Source: Levilactobacillus lindianensis (GTDB lineage: Bacteria; Bacillota; Bacilli; Lactobacillales; Lactobacillaceae). Taken from it: 38,109 nt of DNA. Positions within the stretch are counted from its first letter, which is position 1; each line of letters starts with the position of its first letter. Both the position numbers and the translations under genes were made by a program. A model generated the notes under the pieces. The model was given only the letters and a program-made list of their open reading frames with translations, ran no database searches and was not told the DNA's origin. Below are positions 17,259 through 26,311 of the stretch, piece by piece. The DNA lies in the NCBI RefSeq assembly GCF_003946095.1, contig NZ_RHOD01000019.1, forward strand, positions 1 through 38,109, written 5' to 3'.

Positions 17259-18358
17259 TATTGCTGTTCCTCCTCTTCTTCAACAGGCCCGGTCGTTTGT
17301 TGTGCTCGCGCCAAGGCTTGTTGCATCTTCGCGTACTTCTCTTGCCGCTCCACAATCTGAGCGGGCGGCGTCACTTTAGGAGCGTCCGGATGGAGCAACC
17401 AAGTTGCGGCATAGTGGGTATCAGAAACCTTGAAGAATGGTGGTTCCTGCTCCGTATCGATCTTCAACGCATACGCGTTACGAGCCGCAAAGGCATCCCC
17501 AGTGGGTGGATCCAATAGGTCAGGTGGCGTTCCTGGAATGGAAGGCAACTCATCACCACTGGAATCTAGCGTTGGCATGGAACTCAGCAGACCCCACGTG
17601 TAAGGGTGCTTTGGGTTGTAGAAGATTTCATCAACGGTCCCATATTCTACGATTTTACCCGCATACATGACGGCCACCCGGTCAGCCATCCCCGCCACAA
17701 CCCCCAGGTCATGGGTGATAAAGATGATTGACGTGGAAATCTTATCTTGTAGTTCCTTCATTAAGTTCAGAATCTGAGCCTGAATCGTCACGTCCAAGGC
17801 GGTCGTGGGTTCATCGGCAATCAGAACTTCTGGGTAATTAATGAGGGCAATAGCAATGACGATCCGTTGCCGCATCCCACCAGAGAATTGGTGCGGATAG
17901 TCATTGATTCGGCTTTCGGCATCGGTGATCCCAACAAGCTTCATCATTTCCAAGGCTTGTGCCCAGGCTTTATCTTTTTTCATGCCCTTGTGAACCATGA
18001 GGGGTTCGGCGATCTGCCGGCCAATCTTCATGGTTGGGTCGAGCGAGGTCATGGGATCTTGGAAGATTTCGGCGATGTCTTGTCCCCGAATGCCTTCCAT
18101 TTCCTTCTCACTCTTCTTGAGTAAGTCTTGACCCTTGTACATGATACTACCACTGGCAATGTCGGCGTTGCTGGCATTCAAGCCCATGATCGTCCGTGTT
18201 GTGACCGACTTGCCGGAACCGGATTCCCCAACAATCGCTAGGGTTTCCCCTTTCCGTAAATCAAAGCTCACGTTACGGATGGCCTTAACGTCACCGGCAT
18301 AGGTCTTAAAGTTCACTTGTAAGTTACGAACCTCTAAAATGTTGTTTTCGTTATCCAT
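17258..18358 (-). CDS. oppD: Oligopeptide ABC transporter ATPase OppD
   Basis: This encodes 366 residues. Walker A GESGSGKSVT, signature FSGGMRQRIVIAIAL and Walker B VLIADEPT are intact, and the C-terminal oligo_HPY-type tail (HPYTWGLLSSMPTLD) is present. The last 30 residues are low in complexity and end in a Glu/Gln run (VEEEEEQQ), an ordinary variable tail. With OppF it forms the cytosolic ATPase pair on the OppBC channel. The start is ATG after AGGTG, 13 bp from the oppC stop; its own stop overlaps the oppF start. Confidence 0.95.
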   Translation of the reverse strand: MDNENNILEVRNLQVNFKTYAGDVKAIRNVSFDLRKGETLAIVGESGSGKSVTTRTIMGLNASNADIASGSIMYKGQDLLKKSEKEMEGIRGQDIAEIFQDPMTSLDPTMKIGRQIAEPLMVHKGMKKDKAWAQALEMMKLVGITDAESRINDYPHQFSGGMRQRIVIAIALINYPEVLIADEPTTALDVTIQAQILNLMKELQDKISTSIIFITHDLGVVAGMADRVAVMYAGKIVEYGTVDEIFYNPKHPYTWGLLSSMPTLDSSGDELPSIPGTPPDLLDPPTGDAFAARNAYALKIDTEQEPPFFKVSDTHYAATWLLHPDAPKVTPPAQIVERQEKYAKMQQALARAQQTTGPVEEEEEQQ

Positions 18359-18371
18359 GACGTTATTTCAC

Positions 18372-19397
18372 CTACTCTTTCGTGCGTGGGTCGAATGCAT
18401 CCCGTAACCCGTCACCGAGAAGGTTAAAGGCTAACATAATGATACATAGGACCAAGGCTGGCCACCACATCTGGTAAGGCAAGAACTGGAAGTTCTTTTG
18501 CCCATCGTTCAACAGGGTCCCGAGGGAGGCCTGAGGCGAAGAAATCCCAATCCCGATGTAGGACAAGGTTGCTTCGAAGAAGATGGCACTTGGAATAGTG
18601 AACATCGTATTGATAATGATGACACTTGAGAGGTTAGGCAACAGGTGCTTGAAGGCAATCTTTAAGGAACTTTCCCCCAAGGTTCGTGCCGCCAAAATGT
18701 ACTCTTGTTCCTTAATCTCCAGCGTCTGCGCTCGGACGAGTCGTGCCATGTTGGTCCACGACGTCAACGCAATCGCGATGATAATCGACAACATCCCGGG
18801 CTTTAAGATCAGGATTAACAGGACGATAACCACCAGGTTAGGAATCGACAGGATAATTTCAATGACCCGCTGCATGAAGGTATCCACGCGGCCACCTTTC
18901 CAACCGGAGAAGATCCCGTAGGTCACCCCGATGGTCAGGTCAAAGAGCGTTGCCACTAAGGCAATGATCAGAGAAATTCGCGTCCCGTAAAGTACCCGAG
19001 AGAGTAAGTCACGGCCTAGGTAGTCGGTCCCCATCAAGTAGTGAGCACCGGTAGCCCCGGCCTGCTTGTACGCGTCGATTCGCTGACCCGCTTGGACCAA
19101 GGTCCCGTTGAACCCGTTAATCCCAATGCCAGGAATCTTAGAAGGCAAGTTGGCATACTCTGGATGAACTTGGTTAGGGTCATGTGGTGATGCGACGGCG
19201 GAGCCAAAAGCCAGGATGAAGATCAGTCCCAAGAGGATCAAGGATACCCAAGCACCCTTGTTCTTCTTGAGTCGACGCCAAGCATCTTGCATAAATGTCA
19301 GCGAAGGTGCCGCGATCTTTTCACTATCTAACGCAGCCCGATCGTCAGCCGTGATTGGCTTGAAGCTATCTGCTGGAAGTTTTACTGTATCTGCCAT
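18372..19397 (-). CDS. oppC: Oligopeptide ABC transporter permease OppC
   Basis: This encodes 341 residues. A long N-terminal cytosolic segment precedes a first membrane helix (WVSLILLGLIFILAFG), then an extracellular loop containing the conserved HYLMGTDYLGRDLLSR block, and five more helices. The EAA coupling loop reads EYILAARTLGESSLKIAFKH, which docks on the ATPases. ATG follows AGGAGG; it lies 11 bp from oppB and 13 bp from oppD, so it is part of one operon. Confidence 0.95.
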   Translation of the reverse strand: MADTVKLPADSFKPITADDRAALDSEKIAAPSLTFMQDAWRRLKKNKGAWVSLILLGLIFILAFGSAVASPHDPNQVHPEYANLPSKIPGIGINGFNGTLVQAGQRIDAYKQAGATGAHYLMGTDYLGRDLLSRVLYGTRISLIIALVATLFDLTIGVTYGIFSGWKGGRVDTFMQRVIEIILSIPNLVVIVLLILILKPGMLSIIIAIALTSWTNMARLVRAQTLEIKEQEYILAARTLGESSLKIAFKHLLPNLSSVIIINTMFTIPSAIFFEATLSYIGIGISSPQASLGTLLNDGQKNFQFLPYQMWWPALVLCIIMLAFNLLGDGLRDAFDPRTKE

Positions 19398-19408
19398 TTA
19401 TTTACCTC

Positions 19409-20338
19409 CTAGTTAGCTTTCCCCGTGAGTCGAATCCGTGGATCAACGATTCCATAAAGGATATCGGTGAACAACAGGACGACACACAGCATGAATGAAT
19501 AGATAATGGTTAAGCCCATGATAGTTGGGTAGTCATTGGTCAAGACGGACTTGACGAATTGTTCCCCAATCCCGGGGATGGAGAAGATATTTTCCACAAC
19601 CATGGACCCGGTCATGATGTTGACCGCTAAAGGCCCCACAATGGTGATTAGCGGAATCAGACTGTTTCGTAAGGCATGGTGGTAAATAACCCCCATCCGG
19701 CTGAGCCCTTTGGCTTTTGCCAGTTCAATGTAATCGGAACTGAGTACGTCAACCATTTCCGTTCGAACGAACCGCGCCGATTCGGCTAACGGTGTCGCGC
19801 CTAGCGCCAGGGTTGGGAGCACCGTGTAAATGAAGCCACCCCATTCGGCGATTGGGAAGAGCTGGGCCTTTAGCCCCAAGTAGTATTGGAGTAAGACCGC
19901 AAGAACGAAGGAAGGAATTGAAATCCCCAGAATTGACACTACCGTAGTGGTCGTATCAACCCAAGTGTTCTGTCGCATAGCTCCGATGGCACCGACCAGA
20001 ATTCCGAGAACAACCCCAACAACCATGGCTTGCAGCCCAATCTGTAAGGATGGTCCGATCCGACTAGAAAGCAGGTAGGATACGGGTTGATCGCTGAATT
20101 GGAAGGACGTTCCAAAGTCTCCTTTGACAGCCCCTGCTAAGTAAAGCAGGTATTGCTGCCATTCTGGCTTATCCAAACCGTATTGCTTGTAGATTAAGGC
20201 AATTTGGCTCTGTGAGAGCTTGGCTTGGTTGGTCAGAGGAGTCCCTGGTAACAACTTCATCAGGAAGAATGTGACGGTAATAACGATGAATAAGGTCAGG
20301 ATCAGATAAAAGATCCGCTTTGCTAGGTACTTTGCCAT
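19409..20338 (-). CDS. oppB: Oligopeptide ABC transporter permease OppB
   Basis: This encodes 309 residues from the ATG at 20336-20338, MAKYLAKRIFYLIL being the normal family N-terminus. A longer in-frame TTG reading (20353) runs over the AGAGGT ribosome binding site and is not likely used. Six membrane segments, the YGLDKPEWQQYLLYL loop and the EAA loop DYIELAKAKGLSRMGVIYHH are as expected. It forms the peptide channel with OppC. It is first in the oppBCDF block, separated from the second oppA by about 190 bp holding a hairpin. Confidence 0.95.
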   Translation of the reverse strand: MAKYLAKRIFYLILTLFIVITVTFFLMKLLPGTPLTNQAKLSQSQIALIYKQYGLDKPEWQQYLLYLAGAVKGDFGTSFQFSDQPVSYLLSSRIGPSLQIGLQAMVVGVVLGILVGAIGAMRQNTWVDTTTTVVSILGISIPSFVLAVLLQYYLGLKAQLFPIAEWGGFIYTVLPTLALGATPLAESARFVRTEMVDVLSSDYIELAKAKGLSRMGVIYHHALRNSLIPLITIVGPLAVNIMTGSMVVENIFSIPGIGEQFVKSVLTNDYPTIMGLTIIYSFMLCVVLLFTDILYGIVDPRIRLTGKAN

Positions 20339-20444
20339 TTGTTTACCTCTCAATCAGTAGACTTATTCGTTACCGTTAAGTTGTTAAGCTTAACAAGAAT
20401 TAGATAAAAACAACAAGACGATAAATGATTGCTAAATATCGAAA

Positions 20445-20476
20445 AGTAAGGACTAACAGTCTCGTTAATCCTTACT
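20445..20476 (-). terminator. Stem-loop between the second oppA and oppB (partial terminator)
   Basis: On the minus strand AGTAAGGATTAAC and GTTAGTCCTTACT pair over 13 positions with one mismatch around a 6-base loop, followed by TTTTCG. The short T-run suggests a leaky terminator or mRNA end, which would give more oppA message than oppBCDF message. Confidence 0.65.
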
Positions 20477-20531
20477 CCCCGATGAAACTATCACGATTGG
20501 TTCTATGACGTAATGACTAATTTAAATGAAA

Positions 20532-22160
20532 TTATTTGGCAATGTAGGCTTTACTGAAGTCCCAGTTAGCGCCGGTTGGGAAGTAGATAACACCCTTGAC
20601 GTTAGACTTAACCAGTTGTGATTTCCCTTGTTGGTACAATGGGATGATCCCTTGGTTCTTCAATAACGTCTTCTAAGCGTCAACCAAGTCGGTCCAACGT
20701 GCGGCTTCATTGTTGGCATCTTTGCCATCAGCAGCGGCAATATCCTTGTCGTATGAAGCATTGATCCATTTCCCACGGTTGTAGGAATTGGTCTTGGTGA
20801 ACATTTCCAGGAAGGAGATTGCATCAGGGTAATCAGCACCCCAGCCAGAGACAACGGCTTGGAACTGCCCGTTTTCAGAACGGCTCAACCGCGTCTTGAA
20901 TGGGAGACTTTGGTTGGTGACCTTGATGCCGTCTAACTTCGACCATTGACTTTGAACAAATTCCAAGGTGTTCTTAGCTGCTGGCGTATCGTCAGCCGTT
21001 AATGTTAAGTCGTAGCTTGAACGACCAGTTTCCTTCAAAGCTTCTTTCCAAAGCTTTTTAGCTTTAGTCAAGTCTTGGGAAGTGGCTTCTGGAACGGCGG
21101 AAGCGGTGTTGAAGTCCTTACCCTTGTACGACATCAACCCAGTTGAGACCAGCCCTTTAGCTTCTGAGGAGCCATCGGCTAAGACCTTGTCCACAAATTG
21201 TTTCCGGTTGATGGCCAGTGATAAGGCTTGACGGGCCTTCTTGTTCTTCATCATGGTGTCTTTCCGTTGGTTCAATTCAATGTAGAACGTCGAAGCCCCC
21301 TTCCGTTCAACGTATTGTTTGTCATGCTTGTAGTTCTTTGGTTGTTGACCACTCAAGTAAGTGGCGTCCAGTTTGCCACTTTGGTATTGACTCAAAGAGG
21401 TTTGTGGATCCTTGATCGTCTTGAAGTTGATCTTCTTTAGTTTAACATTCTTTGCATTCCAGTACTTACTGTTTTTACTCAACGTCCAATTATCTGACGT
21501 TCCCGTCCAGTAGGTTAACTTGAACGGCCCGTTGTAGACATTGTTCTTAGCGTTCGTGGCGTACTTTTTACCGTATTTCTCAACGACTGTCTTGCTCTGT
21601 GGGAAGAACATTGGGCTAGCGGCTAAGGATGGGAAGTAATCCGTCGCCTGCGTCAAGGTCACAACTACTTTGTAATCGCCAACGGCTTTGACCCCTAAGC
21701 TAGAAACAGGTTTCTTGCTGGTCATGATTTCATTGGCGTTCTTAACTGGGGCATACATGTAAGCGTATTGCGAAGCTGTCTTCGGGTTCACAGTGCGTTG
21801 CCAGGCATAAACGAAATCTTTTGCGGTAACTTTGTCCCCGTTGCTCCAGTTAGATTTACGTAAATTGAAGGTGTAGGTTTTGCCGTCTTTAGAAACCTTG
21901 TAACTCTTGGCAACCCCAGGATGAATGCTGCTGTTCTTACCGAACCGTAACAGACCCTCACCAGTGTTGTTAAGCGTTTCGCCCGAAACGACGTCGGTGG
22001 CGGTAGCGGAATCCATAGATGGTAAAGCCGAAGCTTCCATCCAGTTTAACGTTTGCTTACTTGCTTCACTTGAACTGCTCGACGATGACCCACAGGCCGC
22101 AAGGATTACTGCGGCGAAAGTAGCCACCGTCCCCAGTTTGACTGCTGATTTGACTTTCAT
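20532..22160 (-). pseudogene. oppA: Oligopeptide-binding lipoprotein OppA, second copy, broken by an in-frame stop near its end
   Basis: The frame has 542 codons before the final TAA, the same length as the intact paralogue at 22541-24169, but codon 496 is TAG (20673-20675). The paralogue has Gln there (DAQKVLL against DA-stop-KTLL), so a single CAG to TAG change explains it. After the stop the frame continues normally (QLVKSNVKGVIYFP to the C-terminus AYIAK). The lipobox LAAC puts the lipidated Cys at residue 23. The start is ATG at 22158-22160, 9 bases after AAAGGGG. A shortened protein of 495 residues could be made; the missing 46 residues belong to the conserved C-terminal lobe, so function is doubtful. 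The two copies are highly alike, a tandem duplication. Confidence 0.88.
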
Positions 22161-22363
22161 AAAATCCAACCCCTTTACGTGTAGTTGTGAAATAAATTGA
22201 TAGCCTCAAATTTGATGTTTCCAATTGTATATTAGAAAACCATTAAAATCAATGCCAAATATTAATTTAAATTAACGAACTACTTGCAAATGCTGGTTTA
22301 ATAGTCTTTAAAATGGCAAATTAAAATTAAATTACACATTTTTCTCATATTCGCATAACGTTT

Positions 22364-22377
22364 TGGTAACGGTTTCA
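22364..22377. promoter_or_regulatory. Candidate catabolite-responsive element (cre) upstream of the second oppA
   Basis: Minus strand TGAAACCGTTACCA matches the CcpA-binding consensus TGWAANCGNTNWCA at all but one defined position. It lies about 200 bp before the start codon. A TATACA -10-like box is seen between it and the gene, near 22226. CcpA control of peptide uptake would be plausible. Confidence 0.45.
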
Positions 22378-22487
22378 TCAGTTTATTCCTATTATAGGTT
22401 AAGTATTTAACCCAATTGTGTGACCTTCGCCTGAACTGTTTTTCGTCTCATTAACCACCTTCTTTTCTCTCAATTATCTTGAGAACC

Positions 22488-22528
22488 AAAAAAGTTGAGA
22501 ATCGGCATCTACGCCGGCTCTCAACTTT
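22488..22528 (-). terminator. Terminator after the intact oppA
   Basis: On the minus strand AAGTTGAGA and TCTCAACTT form the stem, extended by GCCGG pairing around GTAGAT, and TTTTTTGG follows. It separates the two oppA copies into different transcripts. Confidence 0.85.
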
Positions 22529-22540
22529 TCTGATAAATTC

Positions 22541-24169
22541 TTACTTGCCAATGTAGGCTCTACTGAAGTCCCAGTTAGAACTTACTGGGAAGTAGATAAC
22601 ACCCTTGACGTTAGACTTCACTAATTGTGGCTTTCCACTTTGAGCGACTGGAATGATCCCTTGGTCCTTCAAGAGCACCTTTTGGGCATCAATCAAGTTC
22701 TGCCAACGAGCGGCTGGCTTGTTGGCGTTCTTGGTAGTAGCTTCATCAATCAACTTGTCGTATTGACTGTTCTTCCAACGACCATCGTTGTAAGTGTTGT
22801 TGGACGTGAACAGTGACAGGTCGGTGATTGGGTCTGGGAAGTCAGCCCCCCAAAGGGTGACAACGGCTTGGAAGTCCCCAGAAGCAGAGCGTGACAGCCG
22901 CGTCTTGTAAGGAATGTTGGCATTTGTGACCTTCAAACCAGACAACTTCGACCATTGACTCTGAACATATTCGGTCGTGCTCTTGCCTTCAGGCGTGTCA
23001 TCGGCCGTTAAGGTCAGGTCATAGCTCTTGCGGCCCGTTTCCTTTAAGGCTTCCTTCCACAGCTTTTGGGCCTTAGCGACGTTGTGCTCAGTAGCCGCTG
23101 GAATCGTCCCTTGTTGCGCAAAGTCCTTGCCGTTACGGATAGCTAACCCACTAGTCACAATCCCAGTGGCAACCTTGGAACCATCGTCGAGAACCTTGTT
23201 GACGAATTGGCTCCGGTTGAGGGCCAGTGACAGAGCCTGACGGGCCTTGACATTTTGCATCATGCTGTCCTTACGTTGGTTCAGTTCAATATAAGAAACT
23301 CGAGAACTGTTCCGGGCATGGTATTCCTTATCGTGCTTGAAGTTCTTTGGTTGTTGACCACTCAAGTAGATGGCGTCGAGCTTACCACTCTGGTATTGAC
23401 TCAAGGCCGTCTGAGGATCCTTAACCGCGTTAAACTTGATCTTATGTAACTTCACATGCTTAGCGTTCCAGTACTTGCTGTTCTTGGAAAGGGTCCAGTT
23501 ATCGGAAGTCCCCGTCCAGTAGCTCAGCGTAAATGGCCCGTTGTAAACATTGTCTGCAGCGGTCGTCGCGTACTTCTTACCGTACTTTTCAACGACACTT
23601 TGGTTCTGCGGGAAGAACGCCGTCTGCGCAACTAACGTTGGGAAGTAGCTAACGGGATGCGTCAAGGTAACCTTAACCTTGTAATCCCCTTCAGCCTTGA
23701 TTCCCAAGGTCGAGACGGCTTGCTTCCCCTTCATAATGGCGTTGGCATTAGCCACGTCGGCATAAAGGTAGGCGTATTGTGACCCCGTCTTTGGGTTCAC
23801 GGTGCGTTGCCACCCGTAAACGAAATCTTTAGCGGTAACCTTGTCCCCGTTACTCCAATTAGACTTCCGGAGATTGAACGTATACGTCTTGCCATCCTTG
23901 GACTTGCTATAGCTCTTGGCGACACCGGGGTGCGTGCTACTGTTTTTCCCAAACTTCAGTAAACCTTCACCGGTGTTATTAAGCGTTTCACCGGAAACCA
24001 CATCGGTTGCCAATGAGTTATCCATGGTGGGTAAGGTAGAACTTTCCATCCAGTTTAAGGTTTGATCCTTAGCCTGGCTGGCACTGTTCGAGGAGTTCCC
24101 ACATCCTGCTAATGAAACTGCAGCGAGTGCGGCAACGGCTCCTAACGTAATTAATGACTTTGCCTGCAT
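22541..24169 (-). CDS. oppA: Oligopeptide-binding lipoprotein OppA, intact copy
   Basis: This encodes 542 residues from the ATG at 24167-24169; the longer TTG reading (24190) crosses the AGAAGGG ribosome binding site region. The lipobox LAGC gives lipidated Cys 23, anchoring it outside the membrane. Family 5 solute-binding blocks are present: GLLKFGKNSSTHPGVAKSY, TYTFNLRKSNWSNGDKVTAKD and DFVYGWQRTVNP. It captures oligopeptides for OppBC. A perfect TATAAT (24233-24238, minus) serves as -10, and a terminator follows the gene, so it is transcribed separately from oppBCDF, as expected for a protein needed in excess. Confidence 0.95.
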   Translation of the reverse strand: MQAKSLITLGAVAALAAVSLAGCGNSSNSASQAKDQTLNWMESSTLPTMDNSLATDVVSGETLNNTGEGLLKFGKNSSTHPGVAKSYSKSKDGKTYTFNLRKSNWSNGDKVTAKDFVYGWQRTVNPKTGSQYAYLYADVANANAIMKGKQAVSTLGIKAEGDYKVKVTLTHPVSYFPTLVAQTAFFPQNQSVVEKYGKKYATTAADNVYNGPFTLSYWTGTSDNWTLSKNSKYWNAKHVKLHKIKFNAVKDPQTALSQYQSGKLDAIYLSGQQPKNFKHDKEYHARNSSRVSYIELNQRKDSMMQNVKARQALSLALNRSQFVNKVLDDGSKVATGIVTSGLAIRNGKDFAQQGTIPAATEHNVAKAQKLWKEALKETGRKSYDLTLTADDTPEGKSTTEYVQSQWSKLSGLKVTNANIPYKTRLSRSASGDFQAVVTLWGADFPDPITDLSLFTSNNTYNDGRWKNSQYDKLIDEATTKNANKPAARWQNLIDAQKVLLKDQGIIPVAQSGKPQLVKSNVKGVIYFPVSSNWDFSRAYIGK

Positions 24170-24232
24170 ACTACTTCCGACCCTTCTCAATCTGTCATTT
24201 CCTCTCGACGTAAACGTCAGGACTCATTGTAG

Positions 24233-24238
24233 ATTATA
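24233..24238 (-). promoter_or_regulatory. -10 box of the intact oppA
   Basis: A perfect TATAAT stands on the minus strand about 65 bp before the oppA start. No good -35 is found at 16-18 bases. It is back to back with the hflX promoter. Confidence 0.5.
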
Positions 24239-24315
24239 AAACGGTGAGAATCAACATGTTTTTTTAATTAATTTAATTTACTGGTAAAAAATCAACCGGA
24301 TTTTGTCCTGCATGT

Positions 24316-24321
24316 TATACT
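24316..24321 (+). promoter_or_regulatory. -10 box of hflX
   Basis: TATACT sits about 30 bp before the hflX ATG, and GAGGAGG lies between the two. Confidence 0.55.
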
Positions 24322-24352
24322 CAACACAAGGACTTTAAGAGGAGGTCATCTC

Positions 24353-25639
24353 ATGGAAGAAACCCCACGAACACCCGTCATTACGATTGGATTAAACGCT
24401 GGTCAGGCCACGTTTGATTACTCGATGACGGAACTTAAAAACTTGGTCGAAGCCAACAACATGACGGTGGTTGAGGAGATTCAACAATCACTCACCAAAC
24501 CAAATCCCGGAACTTATTTCGGGACTGGCAAAGTTGAAGAATTGGCAACGATCGTGGCGGATGACGAAGTCAATGTCATCATCGTCAATGACGAACTGAC
24601 CCCAAGTCAGATTCGTAACTTGGAGAATGGAACCAAGGCCCGGATCATTGACCGGACCGGCCTTATCCTCGAAATCTTCGCTAACCGGGCCCAGTCTCGT
24701 GAAGCCAAACTTCAGGTGCAATTGGCTATGCTCCAATACCAATTGCCTCGCCTGCACACGAGCGCCTCACAGCGACTGGACCAACAGACCGGTAGCGGTG
24801 GCGGTGGTGGTTTCACCAACCGTGGTTCCGGTGAATCTCAGACTGAAATGAGCCGGCGGACCATTCAACGGTCCATCAACCACGTCAACCACGAACTCAA
24901 GGAAATCAACCAGGCCGCTGCGACTCAGCGCCAACAGCGGGAACGTAATCAACTCCCTTCTGTCGCCCTGGTCGGCTATACCAACGCCGGTAAATCAACG
25001 TTGATGAATGCCCTGGTTCGCAAATTTGGTAAGAACGAAGACAAACAGGTCTTCGTCAAGGACATGCTGTTCGCCACGCTAGATACCAGTGTGCGGCAGC
25101 TGGTCTTCCCCGACCAAAAGAAAATGTTGCTGAGTGATACCGTTGGATTCGTTAGTCAGTTGCCAACACAACTGGTCAAGGCCTTCCGTTCAACGCTGGC
25201 TGAAGCTGCCAATGCCGACCTCTTGATTCAGGTCGTCGATTACGCCGATACCAACAAGGAAGCCATGATGGCCACGACCGAGAAGACTTTAATGGACATT
25301 GGTGTGACCGACGTGCCCATGATTACCGTCTTCAACAAGGCCGACTTGACCGAAGCCACCTACCCAACCCGGGCCGCCGACCAATTGGTTCTTTCCGCTC
25401 TGGATGACGACTCACTGGACCTGTTAGTTCAGGCGATCAAAGAGAAAGTCTTCCACAACTACGTCACAGCCAACTTCCTCATCCCCTTCTCTGAGGGTGA
25501 AGTGGTCTCCTATCTCAACGAAAACGCGCACGTTTTGAGTACGGACTACGTTGCGGATGGAACTGCCCTCAAGGTTGAACTCCAACAAGCCGACTTTGAG
25601 CGTTTCAAGCAGTTCGTCGTTACGAAAGAACATAGCTAA
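24353..25639 (+). CDS. hflX: GTPase HflX (ribosome-associated)
   Basis: This encodes 428 residues. The N-terminal HflX domain has the typical PGTYFGTGKVEELA block and SQRLDQQTGSGGGGGFTNRG, the glycine-rich linker of the family. The G domain follows: G1 GYTNAGKST (near residue 205), G3 SDTVGFVSQLP, G4 NKADL, G5-like LSALDDDS. HflX binds the 50S subunit and splits or rescues stalled ribosomes after stress such as heat or antibiotics. ATG follows GAGGAGG. It is monocistronic, with its own terminator. Confidence 0.96.
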   Translation: MEETPRTPVITIGLNAGQATFDYSMTELKNLVEANNMTVVEEIQQSLTKPNPGTYFGTGKVEELATIVADDEVNVIIVNDELTPSQIRNLENGTKARIIDRTGLILEIFANRAQSREAKLQVQLAMLQYQLPRLHTSASQRLDQQTGSGGGGGFTNRGSGESQTEMSRRTIQRSINHVNHELKEINQAAATQRQQRERNQLPSVALVGYTNAGKSTLMNALVRKFGKNEDKQVFVKDMLFATLDTSVRQLVFPDQKKMLLSDTVGFVSQLPTQLVKAFRSTLAEAANADLLIQVVDYADTNKEAMMATTEKTLMDIGVTDVPMITVFNKADLTEATYPTRAADQLVLSALDDDSLDLLVQAIKEKVFHNYVTANFLIPFSEGEVVSYLNENAHVLSTDYVADGTALKVELQQADFERFKQFVVTKEHS

Positions 25640-25652
25640 ACTTGATTTTATG

Positions 25653-25685
25653 AGCCATCCTGGCACTCGCTAGGATGGCTTTTCT
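25653..25685 (+). terminator. Terminator of hflX
   Basis: AGCCATCCT and AGGATGGCT form a 9-bp stem around a 10-base loop, followed by TTTTCTT, 13 bp after the stop. Confidence 0.88.
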
Positions 25686-25760
25686 TGTTCTCAGTTCCGT
25701 TTAGGGATGTACTAAAACGATTAGTCTATCTTCAAGATTCGGCAACTGTGGCGGAACCAC

Positions 25761-25927
25761 TCGCCTTACCGGCCGGTAGCTAGGGGCTGGAACGGTGCGA
25801 ACACAACTTGAAGCCTCGAAGCCTACGAGTCTTCAAGCTTGGTTTTCTCCTAAGCCAGCGAGAAGATCACTCACTGACTAAGGAGAACGACGCCTGAGCC
25901 CCTATCTGCCAGCCTCACGGCTTAGAT
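25761..25927 (+). repeat. Structured intergenic element, copy A
   Basis: This is a non-coding, GC-rich block with ordered pairings. There is a small GCC/GGC hairpin at each end (25763-25773 and AGCC/GGCT at 25911-25922) and a closing stem TAGGGGCT (25781-25788) with AGCCCCTA (25897-25904). Inside, hairpin H1 is 25806-25838 (CTTGAAG with CTTCAAG, then CTCG with CGAG). Hairpin H2 is 25845-25887 (TTCTCCT with AGGAGAA, an internal loop AAGC/ACTA, then CAGCGAG with CTCACTG). The tail is GGCTTAGAT. Copy B on the other strand has the same order and tail. No promoter is evident. It could be a structured RNA or a miniature mobile repeat. Confidence 0.7.
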
Positions 25928-26101
25928 GGACCCACCAGGTCAACTTCAGGAGGAAGCCCTTGAAGTCAGTCATTGTGAAAGTTGAAGAACAGTCAAGTAA
26001 TCCTCTCATAACCTAATTGCCAACAATTCACGCCACCCAGCTACCTGAATGTTTAAAAAAATAGCCTCGTTGCCTTTTATTCTTTGTCGCAGTAACGATA
26101 A
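25928..26101. other. Spacer between structured repeats A and B
   Basis: It contains one more inverted repeat, ACTTCA (25942-25947) with TGAAGT (25961-25966), with an outer CAACTT/AAGTTG pairing reaching about 25984. No coding frame or promoter is convincing. Confidence 0.4.
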
Positions 26102-26292
26102 ATCTTAGCCGGAGGAGGCCAGGGATGGATCCAGCCGTGACGGTGGTGTTAGACCGAGTGCCCCTTTCTCGGCCTTACACCACCGGCGACTTTGAAGACC
26201 CGTGCCTCTGGCGGGGCTTCAAATCGAGCGAGAAGCCCACAGGGCTGAAGCGTCCCCACAGCAGGCGTAATCCCTGGCAGCCGCAGGCGACC
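26102..26292 (-). repeat. Structured intergenic element, copy B
   Basis: Read on the minus strand it opens GGTCGCCTGCGGCTG and closes CTCCTCCGGCTAAGAT. The closing stem is CCAGGGAT (26119-26126) with ATCCCTGG (26270-26277). Inside, in order, are a hairpin AGCCC/GGGCT (26234-26246) absent from copy A, H1 (26191-26223: TTTGAAG with CTTCAAA, then CCCG with CGGG), and H2 (26141-26185: a 9-bp perfect CGGTGGTGT stem, internal loop AAGG/TCTA, then CCGAG with CTCGG). H1 and H2 match copy A in layout with compensatory base changes. It lies just beyond the terminator of the Gln-type operon. Confidence 0.72.
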
Positions 26293-26311
26293 AATTAACA
26301 CAACTGCATAC

